This document shows positions 1-9,436 of a DNA stretch of 19,688 bases, piece after piece. The translations under genes were made by a program, and so were the position numbers. Source of the DNA: Alphaproteobacteria bacterium (lineage in GTDB: Bacteria; Pseudomonadota; Alphaproteobacteria; DSM-16000; Inquilinaceae); NCBI GenBank assembly GCA_029263555.1, contig JAJUFW010000004.1, positions 1-19,688 on the forward strand, given 5' to 3'. The notes under the pieces are model-generated. The model saw only the letters and a list, made by a program, of their open reading frames with translations, was not told the origin of the DNA and did not search any database. Numbering within the stretch: the stretch's first letter is position 1; every line of letters starts with the position of its first letter.

Positions 1-504
1 ATTGGTGATCCACATCTTGGTGCCGTTGAGGACGTACCTGTCTCCCTTCCTGTCGGCCCGGGTCCGCATCGCCACGACGTCGGAACCGGCATCCGGCTCC
101 GACATGGCAAGAGCGCCGACATGCTCACCGGCCACCAGCTTCGGCAGGTATCGCCGCTTCTGTTCCTCCGTGCCGTTCAGGCGGATCTGGTTGACGCAGA
201 GATTGGAATGGGCGCCGTAGGAGAGACCGATCGCGGCCGAGGCGCGGCTGATCTCCTCCATAGCCACCATGTGCTCGACATAGCCCATGCCGGCGCCGCC
301 ATAGTCCTCCTCGACCGTGACGCCCAGCACGCCCAGATCGCCCATCTTGCGCCACAGATCCTGGGGGAACCGGTTCGAGGCGTCGATCTCCGCCGCCTGC
401 GGCGCGATCTCGTCCGCCGCGAAAGCGGCGACGGACGCCCGGAGCAGACCGGCACTTTCCCCAAGGTCGAGATCGAGCTGCGGCACGATGGCGGTATTGA
501 CCAT
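1..504 (-). CDS. ivd: Isovaleryl-CoA dehydrogenase, N-terminal part (cut by window edge)
   Basis: Only the first 168 residues are inside the window; the frame is still open at base 1. Acyl-CoA dehydrogenases of this type are FAD flavoproteins that oxidise isovaleryl-CoA to 3-methylcrotonyl-CoA in leucine breakdown and pass electrons to ETF. The visible part has the N-terminal helical domain, then SYGAHSNLCVNQI (residues 95-107), a segment typical of isovaleryl-CoA dehydrogenases rather than short-chain or glutaryl enzymes. ALAMSEPDAGSDV (about 131-143) and GTKMWITN (161-168) belong to the flavin/substrate-binding middle domain. The catalytic glutamate would lie beyond the edge. The ATG at 504 gives a normal-length N-terminus. 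It starts 116 bases after the end of mgtE on the same strand. Leucine catabolism partners such as methylcrotonyl-CoA carboxylase would be expected further left; this is inference. Confidence 0.9.
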   Translation of the reverse strand, partial: MVNTAIVPQLDLDLGESAGLLRASVAAFAADEIAPQAAEIDASNRFPQDLWRKMGDLGVLGVTVEEDYGGAGMGYVEHMVAMEEISRASAAIGLSYGAHSNLCVNQIRLNGTEEQKRRYLPKLVAGEHVGALAMSEPDAGSDVVAMRTRADRKGDRYVLNGTKMWITN

Positions 505-560
505 GGAGAGGATCCCCCGAACCCAGATCGGATCACCCGTCGAGCGCGTCCGGCGTCAAA

Positions 561-575
561 CGGAGCGACGCTCCG
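561..575 (-). terminator. Small stem-loop after mgtE
   Basis: A 6-bp perfect stem (CGGAGC / GCTCCG) with a 3-base loop lies about 45 bases past the mgtE stop. On the minus strand it is followed by only three T residues, so it is a weak terminator candidate. A second 5-bp stem (CCCTC / GAGGG) lies at about 601-619, directly after the stop. Confidence 0.3.
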
Positions 576-620
576 GGCGGCCGGCGCAGAAGGCTACCGG
601 CCCTCCCGAAACGCGAGGGA

Positions 621-2033
621 TCAGAGCAGGATCCAGGTCGCGAGGCCGAGCAGCGCGAAAAAACCGATCGTATCGGTGAGCGTCGTCAGGAACACCGCAC
701 TGGCGACCGCGGGGTCGACCCCGATCTTCCGCAGCCCGAGCGGGACAAGCGCGCCGAAGAAGCTGGCAAGCCCGATATTGATGATCATCGCCGCGCCGAT
801 GACGAGCCCGATCGTCGGGTCGCCGAACCACAGGCCCGCGATCAGCGCCGCGGCGGCGGCGAGAAGCGAGCCGTTGACGATGCCGACCAGCAGCTCCTTC
901 GACAGGACCCGCCAGGCATTGGACGAACTCAGCTCCCGCATCGCGATCGCCCGGACCGCGACCGTCAGCGCCTGGGTCCCGGCATTCCCGCCCATGCCGG
1001 CGACGATCGGCATCAGGACGGCGAGCGCCACGACCGAGGCGATCGTGCTTTCGAACAGGGCGACGACCGAAGCAGCCACGATCGCCGTCACCATGTTGAT
1101 GGCCAGCCAGGGCAGACGCGACCGGCTGGTGTCGAGGACCGCCCGGTAGAGGTCGTCTTCGCTGATGCCGCCCAGCTTGAACAGGTCGTCCTCGGCTTCC
1201 TCGTCGATGACGTCGACGACGTCGTCGATCGTGATCACGCCGATCAGCCGGCCTGCATCGTCGACCACCGGGGCCGAGACCAGGCCGTACTGGCGGAACA
1301 TATAGGCCACCTCCTCCTGGTCCGTCGTCGCGTGGATCGGCCGGATCTCGTCCTGGACTAGGTCGGCGATCTTGACCGACCGGCGGGACCGCAGGATGCG
1401 CGACAGGGGTACCGACCCGACCGGGCGATGCCTCGGGTCGACCGTGAAGATGAGGAAGAAGTCGTCCGGCAGATCATCGGCCGCGCGCAGATAGTCGATG
1501 GTCTTGCCGACGGTCCAGAACATGGGCACCGCGATGTACTCGCGCTGCATCAGCCGGCCGGCGGAATATTCCGGGAAAGTCAGTCCCTCTTCCACCAGAA
1601 GACGTCGCCGCACCGGGAGCGCGGCCAGGATCTCCTCCCGCTCGTCCTCCTCCAGATCCTCGATCAGCGTCAGGGCGTCGTCGGAGTCCAGGCCGGCCAG
1701 CGCCGCCGCGATCTCCTGCGGGGTCAGCTGCTTGAAGATCTCGGCCCGGACATCCTCATTGAGATAGGTCAGGACCTCCCCGTCCAGCCGGAGCAGCGGA
1801 CGGATGATCCCGACGACGGTCGCCCTGTCCTCCGGATGAAGGCGTTCCAGCAGGTCGGCCAGATCCGCCGAATGCAGCAGGGCGATGATACGCTCGACCT
1901 CGCCGGTGCGACCGGCCTCCAGAAGCTCGGAGATACGGCGGACATAGTCGTCGTCGACGACATACGCGGTCTCCGTCGTCTCTTCGGGACGCGTTTGTTC
2001 TTCTGACGGCGGCGGCGACGAGGGATTGGTCAC
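621..2033 (-). CDS. mgtE: Magnesium transporter MgtE
   Basis: A 470-residue protein of normal MgtE length. MgtE is a homodimeric Mg2+ channel of the inner membrane, gated by cytosolic Mg2+ bound between its soluble domains. Domains in order: an acidic MgtE N domain (about 38-140) rich in repeated helices; two CBS domains (about 158-215 and 222-280, ending GRLIGVITIDDVVDVI); a connecting helix; and five membrane segments from about 310 to 470. MPIVAGMGGNAGTQ (341-354) is the family pore signature, and Asp454 in TLTDTIGFFALLG matches the conserved ion-binding aspartate. The start is GTG at 2033, with GGGAG seven bases upstream. No M-box-like magnesium riboswitch was recognised in the 193-base leader, which does contain a stem-loop (see separate entry). 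The gene stands alone between maeB and ivd. Confidence 0.96.
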   Translation of the reverse strand: MTNPSSPPPSEEQTRPEETTETAYVVDDDYVRRISELLEAGRTGEVERIIALLHSADLADLLERLHPEDRATVVGIIRPLLRLDGEVLTYLNEDVRAEIFKQLTPQEIAAALAGLDSDDALTLIEDLEEDEREEILAALPVRRRLLVEEGLTFPEYSAGRLMQREYIAVPMFWTVGKTIDYLRAADDLPDDFFLIFTVDPRHRPVGSVPLSRILRSRRSVKIADLVQDEIRPIHATTDQEEVAYMFRQYGLVSAPVVDDAGRLIGVITIDDVVDVIDEEAEDDLFKLGGISEDDLYRAVLDTSRSRLPWLAINMVTAIVAASVVALFESTIASVVALAVLMPIVAGMGGNAGTQALTVAVRAIAMRELSSSNAWRVLSKELLVGIVNGSLLAAAAALIAGLWFGDPTIGLVIGAAMIINIGLASFFGALVPLGLRKIGVDPAVASAVFLTTLTDTIGFFALLGLATWILL

Positions 2034-2108
2034 GCTGTTCTCCCGGCAAGGAGGCGAAGTACGGTGTCCGGATCAGTGGACGTGCGGTCCCGGGCAGCGC
2101 CGGCTGAA

Positions 2109-2145
2109 GGAACCGGGGTCCGCCCGCCAGTCCCGGATCGGTTCC
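2109..2145 (-). other. Stem-loop in the mgtE leader
   Basis: GGAACCG (2109-2115) pairs perfectly with CGGTTCC (2139-2145). An inner GGG/CCC pair leaves a four-base bulge and a 13-base loop. It lies about 75-112 bases upstream of the mgtE start and downstream of the maeB stem-loop, so it is probably in the mgtE 5' untranslated region. Whether it has a function is unknown. Confidence 0.3.
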
Positions 2146-2181
2146 GAGATCGGCGGCGCGGGTCATTCCGTCAACCTCCGG

Positions 2182-2224
2182 GCCGCCGCCGGCCCGATGC
2201 CGACCGGACCGGGCCGGCGGCGGC
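2182..2224 (-). terminator. Strong GC stem-loop directly after maeB
   Basis: A 14-bp perfect inverted repeat (2182-2195 with 2211-2224, arms GCCGCCGCCGGCCC and its complement) surrounds a 15-base loop. It begins two bases after the maeB stop codon at 2227-2229. No T-run follows on the minus strand (CGGAGGTTGACG). Position and stability suggest a transcription terminator or an RNA 3'-end stabiliser. Confidence 0.55.
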
Positions 2225-2226
2225 GC

Positions 2227-4566
<2,340 letters not shown>

Positions 4567-4574
4567 TCTCGAAT

Positions 4575-4583
4575 CTCCCCCCC
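4575..4583 (-). promoter_or_regulatory. Ribosome-binding site deciding the maeB TTG start
   Basis: The minus strand reads GGGGGGGAG, then eight bases, then TTG at 4566. The spacing is ideal and no ATG or GTG is better placed, so the rare TTG start of maeB is supported by the sequence. Confidence 0.6.
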
Positions 4584-4625
4584 GCTGCGGAACGTTCTCT
4601 TATAGGCGGGCATGATCGAAGTGAA

Positions 4626-4683
4626 AAGCGGGCCGGACCAATCCCGGGCGGATCCCGCCTGGGAAAATGATTCCAGCCCGCTT
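4626..4683 (-). terminator. Nested stem-loop terminator after cysS
   Basis: An outer 8-bp stem (AAGCGGGC 4626-4633 with GCCCGCTT 4676-4683) encloses an inner 10-bp hairpin (4642-4651 with 4655-4664, one G-T pair, loop ATC). On the minus strand the outer arm runs into TTTT, as in an intrinsic terminator. It lies about 18 bases past the cysS stop. Confidence 0.55.
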
Positions 4684-4700
4684 CGCGGATTGTTTTCCGA

Positions 4701-6089
4701 TCAGCCGCCGCGACGCCACGTGGTCCCGGCCGGCGTATCCTCGAGCACGATGCCGGCGGCGGCCAGCCGATCGCGGATGCGATCGGCTTCGGCGAAGTCC
4801 CGGGCCTTCCTGGCGGCCTGGCGCTGGGCGATCAGGGCTTCGATCTCGGCCTCCGACGGCCCTTCCTCCCCGCCCGTCGAGCGCTTGAACCAGTCCTCCG
4901 GATCGTCCTGCAGGAGGCCCAGCACATAGCCCGCCGCGAGAAGCTGCCCCTTCAGCGACGACTTGTCGCGATCGTCGTCCGCACGATTGAGCGCCGATGC
5001 CAGTTCATGGAGCTGCGCGAGGGCGCCCGGCGTGTTGAGGTCGTCCTCGAGGGCCTCCCAGAAGATCTCCGGCGGCTCCACCTTCAGCGGCGCGAGGTCG
5101 GCCGCCTTGCGGAGCGCGCCGTAGAGCCGGTCGAGCTGCGCCTTCGCCTGGCGCAGGCCGTCCAGGGTGAAGTCGAGCGGCTGGCGGTAATGGGCGCTCA
5201 GGAGCACGAGCCTGATCGCCTCTCCCGGCCAGTCCTTCAGCAGGTCGTGCACGGTCAGGAAGTTGCCGAGGCTCTTCGACATCTTCTCGCCGTCCACCAT
5301 GACGTAGCCGTTGTGCATCCAATAGTTCGCCATCCCCGGCGTCCCGTGGGCGCAACGGCTCTGGGCGATCTCGTTCTCGTGATGCGGAAAGATCAGGTCC
5401 TGGCCGCCCGCATGGATGTCGAAGACGGGCCCGAGATGCTTTTCAGACATGGCCGAGCACTCGATGTGCCAGCCGGGCCGGCCGCGCCCCCAGGGGCTGT
5501 CCCAGCCGGGCAGCTCGGCACTGCTGGGCTTCCAAAGCACGAAGTCCGCCGGATCCCGCTTATAGGGCGCGACCTCGACCCGCGCCCCGGCGATCTGGTC
5601 GTCGCGGTTGCGGCCGGAAAGCCGGCCGTAATCCGGCATCGACGGCACGTGGAACAGGACATGCCCCTCGGCCTCATAGGCGTGGCCCTTCGCGATCAGC
5701 GTCTCGATCATGGCGATCATTTCGCCGATATGGGCGGTTGCCCTCGGCTCGATATCCGGAGCGAGCGCGCCGATCGCCGCCATGTCCTCGTGATACTGGC
5801 GGGTGGTCCGGGCAGTGAGGTCCGCGATCGGTTCCCCGTTCTTCCGCGCGCGGTCGATGATCTTGTCCTCGACATCCGTGATGTTGCGGACATAGGTCAC
5901 CTTGTCGTCGCCGTAGATCCGGCGGAGCAGCCGTGCCAGCACGTCGAACACGACAACCGGCCGGGCATTCCCGATATGAGCGAAGTCGTAGACCGTCGGG
6001 CCGCAGACATACATCCGGACGTTCTTCGGATCGATCGGCTCGAATACCTGCTTGCGGCGGGTCAGCGTATTGTGGATCTGAAGCGGCAC
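4701..6089 (-). CDS. cysS: Cysteinyl-tRNA synthetase
   Basis: A class I aminoacyl-tRNA synthetase that charges tRNA-Cys; 462 residues from the chosen start, normal for the family. YVCGPTVYDFAHIGNAR (27-43) carries the first zinc-ligand cysteine and the HIGH-type motif. WHIECSAMS and HAGGQDLIFPHHENE supply the other zinc ligands (Cys, His, Glu). GEKMSKSLGNF is the KMSKS loop. The C-terminal third is the helical DALR/anticodon-recognition region. The open frame continues upstream to a TTG at 6128, but homologous proteins begin near PLQIHNTLTRRK, so the GTG at 6089 is preferred; the ribosome-binding site there is weak. It lies 93 bases after gltX on the same strand. A stem-loop separates them, so co-transcription is possible but not certain. 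Confidence 0.95.
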   Translation of the reverse strand: MPLQIHNTLTRRKQVFEPIDPKNVRMYVCGPTVYDFAHIGNARPVVVFDVLARLLRRIYGDDKVTYVRNITDVEDKIIDRARKNGEPIADLTARTTRQYHEDMAAIGALAPDIEPRATAHIGEMIAMIETLIAKGHAYEAEGHVLFHVPSMPDYGRLSGRNRDDQIAGARVEVAPYKRDPADFVLWKPSSAELPGWDSPWGRGRPGWHIECSAMSEKHLGPVFDIHAGGQDLIFPHHENEIAQSRCAHGTPGMANYWMHNGYVMVDGEKMSKSLGNFLTVHDLLKDWPGEAIRLVLLSAHYRQPLDFTLDGLRQAKAQLDRLYGALRKAADLAPLKVEPPEIFWEALEDDLNTPGALAQLHELASALNRADDDRDKSSLKGQLLAAGYVLGLLQDDPEDWFKRSTGGEEGPSEAEIEALIAQRQAARKARDFAEADRIRDRLAAAGIVLEDTPAGTTWRRGG

Positions 6090-6138
6090 GGGTCTGGCTC
6101 TGGGTTGGCAAGCGCGGGAGGTTTGCAAAGGTAGAGAC

Positions 6139-6175
6139 GCCGGCTCGATCCGCCAAGGCCGTCGATCGCGCCGGC
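6139..6175 (-). terminator. Stem-loop after gltX
   Basis: GCCGGCTCGATC (6139-6150) pairs with GATCGCGCCGGC (6164-6175) at 11 of 12 positions around a 13-base loop, eight bases beyond the gltX stop. No U-tract follows (GTCTCTACC). It is terminator-like by position only. Confidence 0.4.
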
Positions 6176-6182
6176 TGCCGGC

Positions 6183-7523
6183 TCAGGCGGTTTCTCCGCC
6201 CAGTCGCCGGAGGGTACGGTCGCGGCCGATCAGGGGCAGCAGGGTCTTCAGTTCCGGACCGTGATCGAGACCGGTCAGGATCCGCCTCAGGGGCAGGAAC
6301 AGCGCCTTGCCCTTGAGGCCGGTCTCGGCCTTCAGGGCCTCGGTCCACTCCTTCCAGGTATCCTCGGTCCAGGGCTCCGGCGGCAGGAGCTTCGCCGCGG
6401 TCCCGGCAAAGGCCGGATCGTCCCTCACCGGAGCGACCGGCCCGTTCGCCACCTGCCACCAGTCCGTGATCTCGTCAAGGCGTGCAAGGTTCGGCCGGAC
6501 GGCCGCCCAGAACGGTTCCGTCACCACGGGCAGGCCCCGTTCCGCCAACCGCCGCGCCGCCTCCTCGTACGGCATCTCATGAATGAGCCGCACGTTGAGC
6601 CGCCGGATCTCGGCGACGTCGAATTTCGGGCTGGCCCGGGAGAACTTCGTCCAGTCGAATTCTTCGACCAGATCCTCGAGGCGCCGGCGCGGCTCGATCG
6701 GATCGGAGGTCCCGAGTTTCGCCAGCACGCTCGCGACCGCCATCGGCTCCAGCCCGTCCTCTCTCAGTTCCTGGAGGCTGAGGCTGCCGAGGCGCTTGGC
6801 CAGCCCCTGTCCGGCCGCGTCGGTGAGCAGCGGCAGATGGGCGAAGACCGGCGGCTCCGCCCCGAGCGCCCGGAACATCTGTATGTGCAGGGCGGTGTTG
6901 GCGACGTGATCCTCGCCACGGACGACATGGGTTATGCCGAACTCGATGTCGTCGATGACCGAGGAGACGTGATAGAGCGGCCGCCCGTCTTCCCGGATCA
7001 GCACCGGGTCGGAAAGATCGTCCGCGTCGAAATGCACGGGGCCCCTTACCAGGTCATGCCATTCGATCGCCCCCGGCTGCAGCAGGAAACGCCAGTGCGG
7101 GCGCCGGCCGGCTGCCTCGAGGCGGGCCCGGTCGGCCGCGTCCAACTGTAGCGCCGCCCGGTCGTAAACGGGGGGCAGCCCCTGGGCCAAGCGGCTCTTC
7201 CGCTTGAGCGACAGTTCCTCCGGCGTCTCGTAGCAGGGATAGAGACGCCCTGCCTCCTTGAGGCGCGCGATCGCCGCGTCGTAGCGGTCGGCCCTATCTG
7301 ACTGCCTAGCCTTGCGGTCCCAGGTAAGGTCGAGCCAGGCGAGGTCGCGCTCGATCGCCTGCGCATAGGTCTCGGTCGACCGCTCCTGGTCGGTATCGTC
7401 CAGCCGCAGCAGATAGGTGCCGCCGCTCTTGCGGGCGAAGAGCCAGACGATCAGCGCGGTTCGCGCATTGCCGACATGGAGGAAGCCGGTCGGGCTGGGG
7501 GCGAAGCGGACGGCGACGGTCAT
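6183..7523 (-). CDS. gltX: Glutamyl-tRNA synthetase (compact, GltX2-like)
   Basis: A 446-residue class I synthetase that attaches glutamate to tRNA-Glu, and in many alphaproteobacteria also to tRNA-Gln before amidation by GatCAB. RFAPSPTGFLHVGNAR (6-21) contains the HIGH-type motif (HVGN 16-19). LLRLDDTDQERS (38-49) and VRGEDHVANTALH (201-213) are active-site segments. The KMSKS-equivalent loop reads GQGLAKRLGSLSL (238-250), where the usual core is KLSKR, so the first lysine and the serine are replaced while Lys243-Arg244 remain. The zinc-binding insertion with a Cys cluster seen in some GluRS is not evident. Alphaproteobacteria often carry two gltX copies; length and the LGSLSL context suggest the second type, which is inference. 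The ATG at 7523 has only a weak GCAGG upstream. Confidence 0.93.
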   Translation of the reverse strand: MTVAVRFAPSPTGFLHVGNARTALIVWLFARKSGGTYLLRLDDTDQERSTETYAQAIERDLAWLDLTWDRKARQSDRADRYDAAIARLKEAGRLYPCYETPEELSLKRKSRLAQGLPPVYDRAALQLDAADRARLEAAGRRPHWRFLLQPGAIEWHDLVRGPVHFDADDLSDPVLIREDGRPLYHVSSVIDDIEFGITHVVRGEDHVANTALHIQMFRALGAEPPVFAHLPLLTDAAGQGLAKRLGSLSLQELREDGLEPMAVASVLAKLGTSDPIEPRRRLEDLVEEFDWTKFSRASPKFDVAEIRRLNVRLIHEMPYEEAARRLAERGLPVVTEPFWAAVRPNLARLDEITDWWQVANGPVAPVRDDPAFAGTAAKLLPPEPWTEDTWKEWTEALKAETGLKGKALFLPLRRILTGLDHGPELKTLLPLIGRDRTLRRLGGETA

Positions 7524-7561
7524 GGCGCGTTGAGCCTGCAGCGCTGGGGCGAGTGGAGAAA

Positions 7562-7584
7562 GGCGGGGGAACTAACCCCCCGCC
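7562..7584 (-). terminator. Intrinsic terminator after the TerC-family gene
   Basis: GGCGGGGG (7562-7569) pairs perfectly with CCCCCGCC (7577-7584) around AACTAAC. On the minus strand the stem is followed by TTTCTCC, a short T-run. It lies 11 bases past the stop at 7596 and before the gltX start. Confidence 0.6.
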
Positions 7585-7595
7585 CCGCCTCGCTG

Positions 7596-8627
7596 TCAAG
7601 CGCCGGTGCGCTGCGCAGCGTCCGCTTCCGCCCCTCCGGCATCGGCCGGGTCCTTATGCTCGCCCCGGGTCTTCCACAGGGACCAGAGAACCCCGCCGGC
7701 GAGGATCCCGAAGGTGACGCCGAGCCCCCAGTCCGCCGGGAACTTGCCTCCCTCGAAGCCTGCCAGGTCGGCGACGAAGATCTTCGAGCCGATGAAGACC
7801 AAGAGCATGCTGAGCGCATATTTCAGGTAGTGGAAGCGGCCGATCATCGCAGCGAGCGCGAAATAGAGGGCGCGCAGCCCCAGGATCGCGAAGATGTTCG
7901 ACGTGTAGACGATATAGGGATCGGTCGTGATCGCGAAAATCGCAGGCACGCTGTCGACCGCGAAGACGACGTCGACGAACTCGACCATCAGCAGCGAAAG
8001 CATGAGCGGCGTCATGTACCAGGCCGCCCGGCCGGACGTCGCGTCCTCTCTCCTGATCCAGAACCGGTCGCCATGGAGTTCGTCGGTGACGCGAAAATGG
8101 CGTCGTACCGCCTTCAGGACCGGGCTGGCGCCGATGTCATAATGGCTGTCCGCGGCCAACCACATCTTGACGCCGGTGACGATCAGGAATGCCGCGAAGA
8201 CATAGAGCAGCCAACCGAACTGGGAGACCAGGGTCGCGCCTACGCCGATCATCACGCCGCGCAACAGAATGACGCCGAGAATGCCCCAGAACAGAACCCG
8301 GTGCTGATAGAGCCGGGGTATCCCGAAGAAGGAGAAGATCATCGCGATGACGAACACATTGTCCATCGCGAGCGATTTCTCGACGACGAAGCCGGTCACA
8401 TATTCCTTGCCGGCCTCGGAACCAAGCTCCCACCAGATCCAGCCCCCGAAACCGATGCCGAGCACGATATAGAAGGCGGAAAGCGCGAGACTCTCGCGAA
8501 TGCCGATCTCGCGCTGCTTGCGGTGAAGTACGCCGAGATCCAGCGACAGAAGCGCAACGACGATGCCGAAAAACGACAGCCACATCCAGACCGGCTTCGT
8601 CAGCCAGTCGGCAAACAGGAACGCCAT
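7596..8627 (-). CDS. TerC/Alx-family integral membrane protein
   Basis: A 343-residue polytopic inner-membrane protein with about eight or nine hydrophobic segments. It carries the TerC signatures: SLDLGVLHRK (28-37), EKSLAMDNVFVI (83-94) and VEFVDVVFAVDSVPA (215-229), where membrane-embedded aspartates and glutamates are the proposed metal-binding residues. The family includes E. coli Alx, and members are linked to export of Mn2+ or other metals and to tellurium resistance. The exact substrate here cannot be read from sequence. The C-terminal tail (about 322-343) is hydrophilic and low complexity. The ATG at 8627 has AGGGGG about eight bases upstream. No other ter genes are nearby, arguing for a metal-homeostasis rather than tellurite-resistance role. 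No yybP-ykoY manganese riboswitch was recognised in the leader, but a palindrome is present. Confidence 0.92.
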   Translation of the reverse strand: MAFLFADWLTKPVWMWLSFFGIVVALLSLDLGVLHRKQREIGIRESLALSAFYIVLGIGFGGWIWWELGSEAGKEYVTGFVVEKSLAMDNVFVIAMIFSFFGIPRLYQHRVLFWGILGVILLRGVMIGVGATLVSQFGWLLYVFAAFLIVTGVKMWLAADSHYDIGASPVLKAVRRHFRVTDELHGDRFWIRREDATSGRAAWYMTPLMLSLLMVEFVDVVFAVDSVPAIFAITTDPYIVYTSNIFAILGLRALYFALAAMIGRFHYLKYALSMLLVFIGSKIFVADLAGFEGGKFPADWGLGVTFGILAGGVLWSLWKTRGEHKDPADAGGAEADAAQRTGA

Positions 8628-8671
8628 TACCGGGCCCCCTCTCTCACTTGCGAAAGCGCCGCGTCAGCGCT

Positions 8672-8695
8672 GATGTCAGGATTTGATCCGACATC
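8672..8695. promoter_or_regulatory. Palindrome upstream of the TerC-family gene (possible operator)
   Basis: GATGTC-A-GGAT-TTG-ATCC-GACATC: ten paired bases with a single bulged A and a 3-base centre, 45-68 bases upstream of the ATG. The position suits a repressor site or a leader hairpin. It does not match a metal-regulator box that I can name. A possible -35 (TTGACA on the minus strand, about 8730-8735) lies upstream but has no clear -10 partner. Confidence 0.35.
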
Positions 8696-8820
8696 GCAGT
8701 GCCGCCGCAGCTGCCAGAGGGGCCCGGATCGACTGTCAATCTGGCAATAGTTGCGGGTGAACGCAAGGGGACGCGGGATCGAAGGCCGGTGCCGATGCGC
8801 GTCGTGAACGACGGGCGGAA

Positions 8821-8842
8821 GGGTCCGGAGGCTTAAGGACCC
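8821..8842 (-). terminator. Weak stem-loop after the VOC gene
   Basis: GGGTCC (8821-8826) pairs with GGACCC (8837-8842) around ten bases, 22 bases past the TAG stop of the VOC gene. A second 5-bp hairpin (CGTCG / CGACG, 8800-8813) follows. There is no U-tract. The rest of the 8628-8864 gap shows nothing else I can name. Confidence 0.3.
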
Positions 8843-8864
8843 GGCCGCCCCGAAGGCAGCGCGG

Positions 8865-9341
8865 CTATCCGCTGCGCTGCCTCATCCGCTCGGCGGCCCG
8901 ACGCCGGAGTTCGTCGTCCGACACCTCCTCCTTCTGGCTGGCCACCCACCAGACATGGCCGAAAGGATCCTGCAGTCCACCTGCCCGGTCGCCGTAGAAC
9001 TGGTCGGCAAGCGGCGTCATCACCTCCGCGCCGGCCTTTTTCGCCTGCTCGAAGACGGCATCTACGTCCTCGACATAGAGATGGATCATGACGGGCGAGC
9101 CGCCGAACGTCTCCGGTCCGCGCGCGCCCATCTCGGGCGCCTCGTCGCACATCATGATGGGGGAGTCCCCAATCCGGACTTCCGCGTGCATGATCTTCCC
9201 GTCGCCCCGGTCAACCCGCATCCGCTCGGTTGCGCCGAACGCCTGCTTGTAGAACTCGATCGCCCGAGCCGCATCACGGATTACAAGATATGGCGTGACG
9301 CTGTGATAGCCTTCCGGGATCGGCTTTATGCTCCTGGCCAT
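8865..9341 (-). CDS. VOC (glyoxalase/bleomycin-resistance fold) family protein
   Basis: 158 residues from ATG at 9341, with AGGGAG about eight bases upstream; the open frame extends further but those residues overlap the neighbour in another frame. The sequence is a PhnB-like member of the vicinal oxygen chelate superfamily: VTPYLVIRDAARAIEFYKQA (15-34) begins the first beta-alpha-beta module, GKIMHAEVRIGDSPIMMCDE (48-67) ends it, and VMIHLYVEDVDAVFEQAKKA (84-103) to DPFGHVWWVASQ (125-136) is the second. The charged C-terminal helix (about 139-158) is common in this group. These proteins are usually cytosolic dimers. No substrate can be inferred; glyoxalase I, dioxygenase and antibiotic-binding relatives all share the fold. 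It stands alone between creA and the TerC-family gene. Confidence 0.88.
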   Translation of the reverse strand: MARSIKPIPEGYHSVTPYLVIRDAARAIEFYKQAFGATERMRVDRGDGKIMHAEVRIGDSPIMMCDEAPEMGARGPETFGGSPVMIHLYVEDVDAVFEQAKKAGAEVMTPLADQFYGDRAGGLQDPFGHVWWVASQKEEVSDDELRRRAAERMRQRSG

Positions 9342-9436
9342 GGCTAGGCTCCCTCTGTCGGGCTGGAACGGGTTCCTTCCAAGCCTATCGCAGATCTGCC
9401 GAGATGGGGAGAACCGCTTGGCCAGCGAGACGATCC

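Noticed and set aside
7596..8627. Tellurite-resistance operon
   Set aside because: Only a single TerC-family gene is present, with no terZABDE neighbours. The family is broad and mostly metal-related.
8628..8864. yybP-ykoY manganese riboswitch before the TerC-family gene
   Set aside because: The conserved internal-loop sequences of that RNA could not be found on the minus strand; only the unrelated palindrome is present.
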